Below, piece after piece: positions 12,301 to 20,356 of a stretch of 64,000 nucleotides of DNA. The stretch is from contig OX387609.1 in NCBI GenBank assembly GCA_947568835.1, positions 14,501,708 to 14,565,707 of the forward strand, given 5' to 3'. A program made the translations under genes and the position numbers. The DNA is from Protonemura montana (lineage: Eukaryota > Arthropoda > Insecta > Plecoptera > Nemouridae). The notes under the pieces are model-generated. The model searched no databases, was not told where the DNA came from, and saw only the letters and a program-made list of their open reading frames with translations. How positions within the stretch are numbered: the stretch's first letter is position 1; each line of letters begins with the position of its first letter.

Positions 12301-13271
12301 TTAAAGCGGCTTCCTCGCCTATCGTTCCATCGAACACGTAAAGATGCTTGTCAAGAGTTTGCTAGAATGTTTGAAAGTGTTCGCGTGGATAGAGGGTGCC
12401 GTGCCTGGAAGGGAAAGACTTTCTCTGATATTTCGAAAGTTATTTACTCGCTCGCTCGGTGTCTGCCACTCAGAAAATAACGGCTCTTGTTTCAAGATTT
12501 GACGCGACGGCATGCGGAGGTCGGCACCTCTTGGAATGTCTTGAGATTGGTTGAACTTTCCCATGGGGAGAGGCGCTGGCTTTTTTTAAGGCCCCGGCAG
12601 TCGAAGGATTTACCAAATATAATTTTCTATGCCAAAAAATGAATGTCTTAGCACTGTTTTTGCTTTTAAGAGAAGTAATATTTATAAGTGGTTGGAAGAA
12701 GGTAGGCAATTCTAAGGTTCTTAGAGAGCATTCATCATTGACAACATTATTTGTTGGATTTAACCTTTAAGAACTGTTTGGCTTCATCCTACAAGGACTT
12801 TACTTTATCATCAAGGACTTAACTTAGCTTTATCTGTATATTATCAAGATACTCTCATTATATACCTTGTGTCTTCTTGTTAGTCGTATCTGGTAAAGTA
12901 TCTAGATTATAGCTGTTACCATGGAGATGAGTCATTAACTTGTCGTTATCTTTTTAATCAGTCATTTAACTGTCCTCAAATATGAAGGTAAAAATTAAAA
13001 AAACATAAACCTTGCTAACCTCCACTTTCCATGACGTCCACTTACCTGTGACCTCCGCAAACTCCAATCTCCATCCATCTTCCATCTCGTCGCCATCTTC
13101 TGCCAGCATCTCCTCGACGAGGCTGACGTTGAACCCTTGGTCACAAGCCTCGCGCAGCATGATCACGATCTTGCCACCCTCCGACCTCTCGTCGACGGCG
13201 ACCCCCTCCAACGGCGTCCCGGCCAGCACCAGCAGGGCAAGATAGAGAGGAACCAGTGCTCGTCCGGCCAT
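154..13271 (-). CDS. Receptor (retinal-type) guanylate cyclase, 5' half, 8 exons, runs off left edge
   Basis: Single-pass membrane receptor guanylate cyclase, expected to make cGMP from GTP. Eight exons (listed separately) give about 570 residues: signal peptide (1-25), extracellular type-1 periplasmic-binding-like (ANF receptor) domain (about 30-455), transmembrane helix (460-480), then the juxtamembrane and first part of the kinase-homology region. The motifs REACD near the N-terminus, CETAALAA followed by LVTWTCP, ERMKWKN, and the cytosolic SKGPYKILLTPTDFVF match the layout of vertebrate retinal GC-E/GC-F better than natriuretic-peptide receptors. The extracellular length is also typical. 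All introns are GT-AG, and junctions 1-2, 2-3, 3-4, 4-5, 5-6 and 7-8 keep frame. Junction 6-7 does not with the strongest sites. The cyclase domain would lie left of position 1, so catalytic residues cannot be checked. Family assignment is from remembered motifs, not a search. Confidence 0.88.
307..759. other. Intron 7 of the guanylate cyclase, no repeat recognised
   Basis: 453 bp of AT-rich intron between exons 7 and 8. I see no element in it apart from the splice sites. Confidence 0.6.
760..882 (-). CDS. Guanylate cyclase exon 7: juxtamembrane, start of kinase-homology domain
   Basis: 123 bp, acceptor TTTCCTCCAG|GT, donor CTAAGG|GTGAGC, phase 0 in and out. Encodes VQESLLFLRRQIMQKRMSKG and then PYKILLTPTDFVFPPVSDGLR. 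The basic stretch followed by KGP.KILLT..D..F is the hallmark juxtamembrane motif of retinal-type receptor cyclases. Exon 6 ends in phase 2, so the two strongest sites do not join in frame. A weaker acceptor at 905-906 (exon 760-904) or a 22-nt micro-exon at 1005-1026 would restore frame. Confidence 0.8.
1127..2163. repeat. 33-bp minisatellite in intron 6 (about 31 copies)
   Basis: Unit on the plus strand: GGTGATGATGACTCAACC then AGCTAGCACATGGAG. The main variants are ACCAGCT, ACTGGCT and ACTAGCT at one site. Because 33 is a multiple of three, the array is stop-free on both strands (repeats of MMTQPASTWRV on plus, HHHPPCASQLS on minus); this is not evidence of coding. On the minus strand the unit resembles the last bases of exon 6 plus its donor, about 20 of 25 positions. 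The array abuts that donor. Confidence 0.95.
2170..2269 (-). CDS. Guanylate cyclase exon 6: transmembrane helix
   Basis: 100 bp, acceptor TTTTTACAG|AT, donor GCGAG|GTGAGT, phase 1 in and phase 2 out. With the base left over from exon 5 it reads D-SSEALTKSAQ followed by a 21-residue hydrophobic helix (IATIVICSAV, VAGSIIALGML), then Ala. This is the single transmembrane span. The intron that follows starts at once with the 33-bp minisatellite, and the donor itself is part of the duplicated sequence. Confidence 0.85.
2401..2460 (+). repeat. Short dispersed repeat (GGTGGAGGAGCCGAG family)
   Basis: About 48 bp reading GGTGGAGGAGCCGAGTTTG, then GCGGGTTGCGTTCAGGGG. Related copies lie at 48929-49013 (a direct dimer) and near 54122 in each 2,849-bp unit. 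Function unknown. Confidence 0.6.
2641..3045. mobile_element. Degenerate foldback DNA element (family B)
   Basis: The left part contains CCGGCAACACGTGGTAACGG and the right part GGTGGCTCCACCTGGCGGC. The same modules occur in opposite orientation at 43385-43685 and in part at 45180-45470. They share motifs with the better-preserved palindromic elements at 7859 and 15852 (AACATTGACG-type ends, GATTGATAAACA core). It lies in intron 5. No ORF is visible, so it is non-autonomous. Confidence 0.65.
3100..3617 (-). CDS. Guanylate cyclase exon 5: membrane-proximal extracellular region
   Basis: 518 bp, the largest exon seen, acceptor TTCCACAG|GT, donor ACAG|GTGAGG, phase 2 in and phase 1 out. Encodes about 172 residues open throughout, including PPSLFERTFFDGVLPTDTLN, LADNLLVLAASEAD and HAVARQLRRALNAI. 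A cluster of N-glycosylation sequons (NMT, NQT, NET) follows, then a beta-rich Val/Gly/Arg region with two close cysteines (VEECEGDDC). This fits the membrane-proximal lobe. The last third is very GC-rich. Confidence 0.83.
3932..4094 (-). CDS. Guanylate cyclase exon 4: ligand-binding domain
   Basis: 163 bp, acceptor TTGGCCAG|TG, donor TCGGG|GTGAGC, phase 1 in and phase 2 out. Encodes VLVLCLPLGAAVTLSVIRAL, then AALQLP and LLALHLAP. This resembles the segment of receptor cyclases with a hydrophobic strand (vlvlClp), a helix with AL.LP, and a strand before the variable loop. The tail is a basic Ser/Pro-rich stretch. Confidence 0.82.
4131..4206 (-). mobile_element. tRNA-SINE 3' tail fragment, inverted
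   Basis: Contains CACTTGCAATGCGCGAAG and ATTTTATTATTATGGAACAC, matching the tail of the fuller copy at 51289-51486. It lies head-on to the next SINE copy. Confidence 0.6.
4225..4410 (+). mobile_element. tRNA-derived SINE copy
   Basis: Starts with CTCTTGGTTCTACTCCTTGG. A box A-like TAGCTCAATTGGTTAGAGC is at 4311-4329. The box B region is decayed. It ends in TGTTCCTAATAATAAAATAA. Same family as the copies at 9296, 30248, 44053 and 51289. Confidence 0.75.
5013..5168 (-). CDS. Guanylate cyclase exon 3: ligand-binding domain
   Basis: 156 bp, acceptor TTTTCAG|AC, donor AGGG|GTAGGT, phase 1 to phase 1. Encodes 52 residues including DVGFWPMLAHSVDVQLRRRG and SAGQLLQALQVTPARG. It has no stop in the joined frame, while the surrounding intron is AT-rich with many stops. 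It corresponds to the middle of the ANF-receptor fold, where motif conservation is low; the call rests on phase, splice sites and position. Confidence 0.8.
5599..6221 (+). mobile_element. Complete 5S rRNA-derived composite SINE with 13-bp target-site duplication
   Basis: Flanked by the direct repeat TAAATGTTGGATG (5586-5598 and 6222-6234). Order: two about 92-bp monomers copied from the internal part of 5S rRNA (CGGTCCTCGTGAGATCAC, AAGTTAAGCAACACTGCGC, TATTGGATGGGTGACC). Next come two units in which the same 5S core is joined to another linker (CATACACATGACCAGTTCTG), then a body of about 270 bp containing CCTTCGGAAGGGACG and CTTCGACAGGAGTAGGCTACG. The A-rich end is CACCACAAATAAATAA. The target-site duplication shows it moved as one piece, presumably by borrowed LINE machinery. 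It lies in intron 1-2 sequence and has no coding capacity. Confidence 0.88.
6324..6605 (-). CDS. Guanylate cyclase exon 2: ligand-binding domain
   Basis: 282 bp between acceptor TTTCAG|AC and donor CTCG|GTAAGA, phase 1 to phase 1. With exon 1 it reads EVT-D-LCVGELH and then residues 77-169. Key motifs are VASVEPALCETAALAAAM and LVTWTCPQ (the conserved GP..C...A.LAA and W.CP region of receptor cyclases), followed by SSAVVAVVERMKWKN, the usual strand-helix leading to the next lobe. It is GC-rich compared with the flanking intron, as are the other exons. Confidence 0.88.
6684..7212 (+). mobile_element. 5S-derived SINE, 5'-truncated copy
   Basis: Starts inside a 5S monomer (GGGTATTGGATGGGTGACC), then one 5S monomer, two 91-bp-type units, the body, and an end near GTCGTTGAATACAAG. 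No clear target-site duplication. In intron 1 of the cyclase gene, same orientation as the copy at 5599. Confidence 0.82.
7859..8261. mobile_element. Palindromic foldback element (family A) with 7-bp target-site duplication
   Basis: 403 bp that is almost one long inverted repeat: the left arm CGTTGAGTGTAGGTTATAGG pairs with CCTATAACCTACACT at the right end, and the arms continue for about 170-190 bp each. Flanked by ATACTAC (7852-7858 and 8262-8268). It contains no ORF and must be moved in trans; the superfamily is not clear. A transcript would fold into one long hairpin. Second copy at 15852-16275. Confidence 0.88.
8622..9151 (-). mobile_element. 5S-derived SINE with 9-bp target-site duplication
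   Basis: Flanked by TCGTCAATA (8613-8621 and 9152-9160). From right to left: 5S monomer (ends CCGTTCGGTGG), 91-bp-type units, body, A-rich end read as TTATTTGTGGTGTTTCGCG on plus. About 530 bp, shorter than the 5599 copy because it has fewer repeat units. Confidence 0.87.
9296..9484 (+). mobile_element. tRNA-derived SINE copy
   Basis: Head CTCTTGGTTCTACTCCTTAG, box A-like TAGCTCAATTGGTTAGAGC, box B-like GAGGTTCGAGTCCCC, 3' end CCTGATAATAATAAAC. The tRNA part is decayed (mismatched anticodon arm, no T33), so it is a SINE head and not a tRNA gene. Confidence 0.8.
9855..9995 (+). mobile_element. 5S-derived SINE fragment (about 1.5 monomers)
   Basis: GCTGGGTCAGATATTGGATG, then a full 5S monomer and the start of the next, without body or tail. 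Ends abruptly at GTTTGGCGTGTAAGACTG. Confidence 0.75.
10491..11779. repeat. 68-bp minisatellite, locus 1 (about 19 copies)
   Basis: Unit GCTGCTCCTGTCCAACAGC, ACCAAGGACCGGCCACCGC, TTAGCCTTGTCACTTTGACAC, ACTGTGTTG, with scattered single-base variants. Just before it, AACCCGGTGCCGGCATGC and the first unit align with the body of the 5S SINE. Short ORFs on the minus strand (MAGPWCCWTGAANTV) are only the repeat. It lies in intron 1. Confidence 0.95.
11780..13045. other. Remainder of intron 1, no element recognised
   Basis: Single-copy looking sequence. The first 80 bp (GATGAAGCTAACCCGGCCTG, GGCAGGGAGC) are SINE-body-like flank of the 68-bp array. Overlapping short ORFs on both strands near 12172-12709 have no recognisable domain or splice context. 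Confidence 0.45.
13046..13271 (-). CDS. Guanylate cyclase exon 1: signal peptide and start of ligand-binding domain
   Basis: Encodes 75 residues plus one base. The start ATG (13271-13269) has G at +4 and opens a typical signal peptide: MAGRA, a Leu/Ala-rich core to about residue 19, and a likely cleavage after GVA. The frame stays open upstream for at least 30 codons without another ATG, so this is the best start. After cleavage comes GGKIVIMLREACD, the first strand and conserved Cys of the ANF-receptor fold, then one N-glycosylation site (NVS) and an acidic stretch. The donor is ACAG|GTAAGT, phase 1. The 5' UTR and promoter are not recognisable in the upstream sequence. Confidence 0.85.
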
Positions 13272-14760
13272 CAGAGCCCACGACAGTGCAAGGATGCAGA
13301 TGGAGGCTGCAGGACCTGACAGGTGCTGGCGATATGGGTATGCAATATTGGGGCCATACAGGATTAGATAAGTTCCTTCATTAGTTCAGTCCCAAAATCT
13401 CGGCAGGGTTCGACACACTTTAGGCAGAGCAGAAAACTGTTTTTATTTTTAGTTTTCAGCGTTTTGCAATGCAAGTTCCATTAACATTTGTCCAGTTTTT
13501 CAGCGCTTTTGGTCAATTTTGGCTTCCAGTTTACCATATTTAGCACTTTTTAGCTCACAGCAAAGGAAGACAAATCTACTGTGTTGTTACTAAACCCACT
13601 AATCGTACTTTCTTTCTCTGCCGAGTTTTCTTTCTTATTTTCCACGCACTTTCACCGCACGACTTGCTGATCCTCGCGATGCAGAGAAAATTAATCTCGG
13701 TCACATGCGCTGCGAAGACGCCGTTAATCTTTTGCGCGAAATCAGCGTTTTCACTCCCGAGATGACTCGGGGTTGTTTGCAATTCGCGTCGTTATTTGCT
13801 GCCGCTTCGCAGGGTGGCAAGGTAATTTCAGTCGGGACTCTGCCGAGCCCAGGGGTAAACATTCCAGAAATAGTTGCTTGATTTTGAGCGTCTTTGATCG
13901 CGCTGGATACCTAGGTTCAGGATTCACACTAGTCAAAGCGACCCGAAATTGCACGCCTTGCAAAACGGCTTGAATGGACACTTGAATTCATTGCTAAGAT
14001 TGAAATTGGTAAGAAGCAAACTTGATCGTTTTACAGGTTATGACAAAATGTCAGACTTTTCAAAATCTTCTGCGAATATTAGTCAGTATTTTTGTTCGTG
14101 GACCAGCTCAGCTGGGACGTCATACTTCTAACGAGACGTCAGTTGAACATATCGCCCGTCTTCGGCACCGGCGACTTCAAAGACTTCAAAGACGTTTGTA
14201 GTAGTCACTTCTGAGCTTAACCATCACTCGTCGTTTGAACCTCGCTAAGCTCTCGGTGATCGAATATTTCAGTCTGAACCTTCTCAATCCCATAGCGCAC
14301 GGGAACCAAGAAAGAGAACCACACCCAGGTATCTGGTTTCAGACTGTCACAACTGCGTTAAAATAGCACAAGTCTTTTGTGGAAAACGCATTATTTTTAT
14401 AGGTTATATTTGATTGCTTGTCGATATCACGGGAAATGCAATGCATTTAGATTTACTTGACCGCTATTTTGTGCAACTTTCTTGATCTAAGCGGTGATTC
14501 ATTGAAAACTGAACAATTTCTTTTGGTTTCCACTATGCACTTCACTTCCACACCCGTCTTGATGCTGTTCGACTTGACGGAGATTGATGCAGCTGTCTCA
14601 AACTAGGCACTTAACAAATGCGTCGACTTGCATGTGCAGCGTTGGCGAGTGCATCACGCTCTATAGTGCATGCAAGTGCATCACGCTGCATCTCACGGGT
14701 CCTCCATTAAGCTGCAACAAACAAACAAATGCATTCCATTAGGGAGTTTATTGATTGATT
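13272..14760. other. Upstream region of the guanylate cyclase, no element recognised
   Basis: 1.5 kb upstream of the start codon. It should hold the 5' UTR or an upstream non-coding exon and the promoter, but I see no TATA or initiator signal that I could defend. Confidence 0.4.
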
Positions 14761-14772
14761 GATTTAATTGAT

Positions 14773-15455
14773 TTGTGGTGTTTAGCGATGTACTGTTTTG
14801 ACATCTGGCCATGCGGCACTGGTCTAATGGCGTCGGTGAATGAGTGGATGATTATGATTATGATGATGAACCTAACCTAGCCTAGAATGGAAAAGGGGAA
14901 ACCCGGTGTCGGTACATAGCCTACTCCTGTCGAAGACCAAGGGGACCACCGGCTTAACGTCCCTTCTGAAGGACGGCACAACGCGAACAACAGGATTCCT
15001 CCACAAATCCATGCTGTCGAGAGGTTGATAAGCAAGGCGAGTGAGGTTGCTGTACTAACTTACATCCCTCCAACTACTCTCCCGAACAGAACTGGTCATA
15101 TGTATGATGGTCACCCATCCAATACCTCACCCAGCGCAGTGTTGCTTAACTTTCATCCCTCCAACCTCTCTCCCGAACAGAACTGGTCATATGTATGATG
15201 GTCACCCATCCAATATCTGACTCAGCGCAGTGTTGCTTAACTTTCATCTCTCCAACCTCTCTACCGAACAGAACTGGTCATGTGTATGATGGTCACCCAT
15301 CCAATACCTGACTCAGCGCAGTGTTGCTTAACTTTCATCTCTCCAACCTCTCTCCCGAACAGAACTGGTCATGTGTATGATGGTCACCGATCCAATATCT
15401 AAGTGTTTTCGCTGATCCTATAAGAACCGGTGTTTCCAGCACGACAAACCGTTCA
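14773..15455 (-). mobile_element. 5S-derived SINE, long copy
   Basis: Reading leftward: a decayed 5S monomer (CCGGTGTTTCCAGCACGAC at 15428 on plus), four 91-bp-type units, the body (CGAAGACCAAGGGGACCACC on plus), and a tail at ATTTGTGGTGTTTAGCGATG. The GATT-rich left flank hides any target-site duplication. Confidence 0.82.
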
Positions 15456-15851
15456 GTTTAGGTTTCATCGATCAAAGCCTGATCAAGCTTTACTTTGTCT
15501 TCAGGAAAGTCTCATCTCGATATCAGCATTTGTTTATCTTTTATTCACTCAGCTGTATTTTTGTGCTCGATGCTTTCCTTTACATCCGTTATTCTCTGTC
15601 AGTTTTTGTCAAATGGAACGTTGTCTCAACTGAAGTTATGATCTTGGATGAGCTGAAATGTGCTCGTATCTCGATAGAAGAGGAAACACATTATCCTCGT
15701 GTGACGCCTCAGTAACGGATTGTCAACAGAGGCGCCAGAAAACAAAGCGAAAACTCGACAGAACGCATTTTATTCTTCACGCTTGCTTGGCAAGAACTCT
15801 TATTTAGCTTAAAGACAAGGATACTATTCGCCGTAATAGAAAGAGTATTAC

Positions 15852-16275
15852 TGTTGAGTGTAGGTTCTAGGTAGAGAAACAACGTCAATGTTACAGTCTC
15901 TGCGTGAAAGATGGCCGCCAAATGACTACCTTACCGACAAAAATGCAGAGTACCGGAACATCACGTTGAGTGGAGCCACTGTCGTATGAATTTTAATTTC
16001 GATATTTCTCGTAGGTTAACTCGCTTTTGAGACTTTTCCTGCTCAAAAAATCTCCATCAATGTTTACCTCAACGATTGATAAACACGTAACGATATTAAA
16101 AAGCGAGTTAACCTACGAGAAATATCGAAATTAAATTTCATACGACAGTGGCTCCACTTAACGTGATGTTCCGGTACTCTGCATTTTTGTCGGTAAGGTA
16201 GTCATTTGGCGGTCATCTTTCACACAGAGACTGTAACATTGACGTTGTTTCTCTACCTATAACCTACACTCAACG
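15852..16275. mobile_element. Palindromic foldback element (family A), second copy
   Basis: 424 bp, over 90 percent like 7859-8261 by eye, with the same arm ends (TGTTGAGTGTAGG and CCTACACTCAACG). Flanked by GTATTAC (15845-15851) and GTTTTAC (16276-16282), a 7-bp duplication with one mismatch. The matching arms carry the same GTTAACTCGC change, so the arms evolve together. Confidence 0.86.
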
Positions 16276-18769
16276 GTTTTACCACAGAAAATTTAAAACC
16301 TACTTCATCAGACATAAACTAGAAGAGAGTCTGCAAAACAAAACGCGTTATTTAGAGCTCGTTTTATTATATGAATAGAACATCAAGGAAAGACTGAGAC
16401 CGAACAAATATTGGACGCAGAAGAAAATGCCTTGTTATGTCTGCGAGCTGAGCGACTTGCTCGGAAAAGTGTTTTTCTTTCTCAAAGTGCACTACTGCAG
16501 GGCGCGCCGTCATTTAATATTCGCTGAAAGGAAAAGACTGAAAACTAAACGGGTTACGTTCTGCAAGTGAACGTACATTATATGACCTGTCAGAAAGGTA
16601 ATGGTGAAGATCCCTCGTCTTCTCACTACGTCGCTGTAAAGATCACGTTCGAGAAGTTTCCTAGCATTTTCTTTTGTAGCTCGTGATATTGTTTCGATGT
16701 AAGGTAGGTTTTGTCTTTACGTGTCTCAAGAAAGATTTTTACACCACCTTAAATCGGAATGCAGACACGGGCAGAAAGATTGGTTCTTTAGACCGATTCC
16801 TTTGAAACAGAAATTCACAAATGTGGTTGTGATTGACACTCAAATCTTGCGGTCGCCATCTTTGCTTCAAATAAGTTTCTCAATTTGACGGTTGAAATAT
16901 TGGTCTTCTGTGATTTTCTAAGCAGAAATCATTGGATTCAAACAAGCAAGTTATGGCATTTATTCGTCGTCAGCCCACAACTAGGAGTTGATCATTCCTT
17001 ATGAAGGTCTACTTGATTTATCCTTAGCACTAGTTTTAACACAAACTATTTGTAGTTTGAGGAATACTCAAACCTCTGAAGAAGTAACTAGTACATGTTG
17101 CGAAAAGTCGGGAAATTTAGTAGCCCTTTACTTAGCATTCAAAACTCAGTTCAAATAGTTTTTCTTAATTGTAATCATTCTTCTTTGCTGAGCTTACAGG
17201 AAAGTACTATACCTACTCTAGCTACCTTCGTTAATGTTAAGGTAATGCAATGTAATAAAATTATAATGGTAAATTATTAAATGAAGAGAGTGAAAAAATT
17301 ACTCTAAAGTCCATATTGGTTCCCGTGCTGAAATTTCAGAATTTTACCACTTTTTCCTGCCGAATGACTTTGAGCTAAGACTAATAAAGGTTTAAAAAAA
17401 CTGCCGTAACCACCATTTTGATTAATATTTTTAGAAATAACAAGCAAAATGGCGTAGAATCGATACCTGAAAGTGGAGGTACCAACTTTCCAGCCCTACT
17501 GACCTACTTATATAACACTAACCTGGTTCAGATCTACCACCTTGATAAGAAGTTAACACAGGTAAAGTTTCTCCTTTGTATTAAAGTTATACAGAGACTA
17601 CTTTATCATATCTCCAGCGTGAACATGCACGATATCAGCTGGACTCGGTCTTCGGTGCTGTTTAACGACGCACTGGCAATGAGCCATTTGGCTTTGGCAG
17701 CACTAAAAGTGTATTCAGTATTTTAAAATGATGCTCCAAGTCATAAAAAAAACCAATACAATAAAAACCATTTTGCTAGTTAGTCCTAAAATGTCTGTAA
17801 GTATTTCGCACATTGCCCACATGAGCGGAAACGCCAGTGATTTAATAAAAGAGTAACATTTCTAAAACGCTGATTGAAACAAACACAAAATAACAACTCT
17901 TTGGATCTCTTCAGGCGATAAAGAAAAAGCAACCAGCGAGCATCGAAGAGTTTTCTTATTCGCTGTAAAGAAGCTTGTAAAAAGTGTGATAATATATTTC
18001 AGAAGTCTTTCACTGCCAGACGTATTCTTTTTTTTTATATCCTGCACGTTGTGAATTCCTCTTTCCTCTAAGATTGTCTGAAAAGCTAGCTTCCAAATCG
18101 AAACAAAACCCCCGAAGGTACGTGGCGACGACAGAGAAAGAGACACCAAAGATCTTTCCGTCCCTTTGATGTTAATTCATCCGACGCAAAACGGTCTGTG
18201 CATTGTTCTCACATTGCTAAAAGTGAATAATGTACCTCGCTGAAGAGTAGAGAAACGATGGCTATCTACTGGTGCTTTCTTCAAAGGTGCACTTGTTGTA
18301 AATTATACCGGTAAATAGATGCAAGGAGATTACTGCAACTGCAGTTGCAGTACGGGGGTAGCAACTTATTCTCTGGCGGTTTCCCCGAAGTTGAGAGTTT
18401 GTTCTGTTGAAACTTGGTCCGAAAACTTGGGCCCAGGTTTACCTTGCCAAACAAAAAACCTCCACATAATTTAGCATAGGGAATACGTTACGACTTGCGT
18501 TCTATGGCATGGACTGACTGGAAATTCAATCGAAATGGTGGTTTAACGGGAAAGGAAATCAAAAGAGAACATCCACTTTTTTTACCATGTTTTAAGGTCA
18601 CTTGAAAAGGCTGTTTTTTTTTCTTCAAATCAGGAACCGCGAACTGGGAACGCTGACTTATAATTAAATTGCAAACTTTACAAAGCTTCACATTTTCTTT
18701 TGGTCACATGATCTTTTCATCGCTTTCTGATTTAACTTTCTGTTAGCCTTACAATCACAAAATTAACCG
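16276..18769. other. Mostly single-copy sequence, contains a half foldback element
   Basis: About 2.5 kb AT-rich. The segment 17075-17165 (GAAGAAGTAACTAGTACATG, CGGGAAATTTAGTAGCCC) is one arm of the family C foldback element seen at 49600-50570; 16990-17050 carries its outer arm. No ORF with a domain. Confidence 0.5.
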
Positions 18770-19095
18770 TATACCCGTGGTAACATAAGATAGCAGAATT
18801 TAGAAGCTCTGTCAGGCGATCTCAGCATGTCCATGGCTACCAAACGTTGAATCTACCATTGAACCTCCTATGCTAGGCCATGCTATACCCGTGGTAACAT
18901 AAGATAGCAGAATTGAGAAGCTCTGTCAGGTGATCTCAGCATTTCCATGGCTACCAAACGTTGAATCTACCATTGAACCTCCTCTGCTAGGCCATGATAT
19001 ACCCGTGGTAACATAAGATAGCAGAATTGAGAAGCTCTGTCAGGCGATCTCAGCATCTCCATGGCTACCAATCGTGAATCTACCATTGAACCTTC
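18770..19095. repeat. 114-bp tandem repeat, 2.9 copies
   Basis: ATACCCGTGGTAACATAAG starts at 18771, 18885 and 18999, each followed by AGCTCTGTCAGG and CCATGGCTACCAA. The third copy ends at CATTGAACCTTC. Confidence 0.92.
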
Positions 19096-19929
19096 TATTT
19101 TTGGTTTGTCAAATTGTCAGCGAAAATGACCCTAAAAAAACTGTTAGTATATCGAAGTCAGCTAAAGCGTTCGCCTGTAAAACAAGAATGACTGCTACCT
19201 GCATCAATTCTTAACACATTTTTAATGACTACATCCATTTGACTGGCGTGGGGTCGCCTGCAAGTTATTCACTCGATGTTTCACCCATCGCGCATGTTTA
19301 ACCCACTCCAGAATCCCAAGCCAGTCTTCCAGCGAATGCAACTGCTTATCCCGAGGTGTGAATCATTCAATTCCAGGCCAACTCCTTGCAAAGAAACACA
19401 CACTGACACCATAAAAAGCAGATGCGAGCCTGCAATCAATAATTCATCTGTCTTTATCCAATTCTTCGCAAACTCGATCGTAACCTCTCTCTCTCTCAAG
19501 CACACTCGACTTCACATCCCGGACCCAGAGAAACGAATTCACCGATAAATTGTCACTCAGTTTACGATGCTCTCCTTTTCCTAACGGCTTCCACTCCAAG
19601 TGTCTTCTTGTCTCTGTCTATCCTTGATAACTTTTGACTCTCTTTCTCTCTGGTTCATCTTCAAGCGCATTAGAGAGCAGTAATTGCCAGAGAGTAGCGG
19701 GTTACATGTCAGTTTATTGTCTCTGTCGTTACAGTCTCTATTTTGTAGGATGCTACAGATTTGATGGCTCGTTTCATGGCGTTTCACCGCTAGGCTAACC
19801 TTCGGGAAACAGTGTAAGATCGGCCATTTTATATTAACATTTTAACCAAAGTTGGACTGAAATATGAAAGGTCAGTTACTTTTTAGTGTCCCCTAACCTT
19901 TTAGCGCTAAAGATGGGTTCTATTTACAA
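19096..19929. other. No element recognised
   Basis: 834 bp without repeats. Small ORFs on both strands (19276-19548) overlap each other and show no domain. Confidence 0.4.
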
Positions 19930-20356
19930 ATATGGCGTCCACGCTTGGTGTCGGCCACTCTCTGGCTATCAAGGCTTCATGGCTTGACAGTCAGTCTTGG
20001 GGCAAACATGGCGTCCACGCTTGGAGTCGGCCACTCTCTGGCTATCAAGGCTCCATGGCTTGACAGTCAGTCTTGGGGCAAACATGGCGTCCACGCTTGG
20101 AGTCGGCCACTCTCTGGCTATCAAGGCTTCATGGCTTGACAGTCAGTCTTGGGGCAAACATGGCGTCCACGCTTGGAGTCGGCCACTCTCTGGCTATCAA
20201 GGCTTCATGGCTGGACAGTCAGTCTTGGGGCAAACATGGCGTCCACGCTTGGAGTCGGCCACTCTCTGGCAATCAAGGCTTCATGGCTGGACAGTCAGTC
20301 TTGGGGCAAACATGGCGTCCACGCTTGGAGTCGGCCACTCTCTGGCAATCAAGGTA
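19930..20356. repeat. 76-bp minisatellite (about 5.6 copies)
   Basis: Unit ATGGCGTCCACGCTTGGAG, TCGGCCACTCTCTGGCTATC, AAGGCTTCATGGCTTGACAG, TCAGTCTTGGGGCAAAC. The plus strand is stop-free in all three frames, giving up to 141 codons; this is a repeat effect. Confidence 0.95.
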
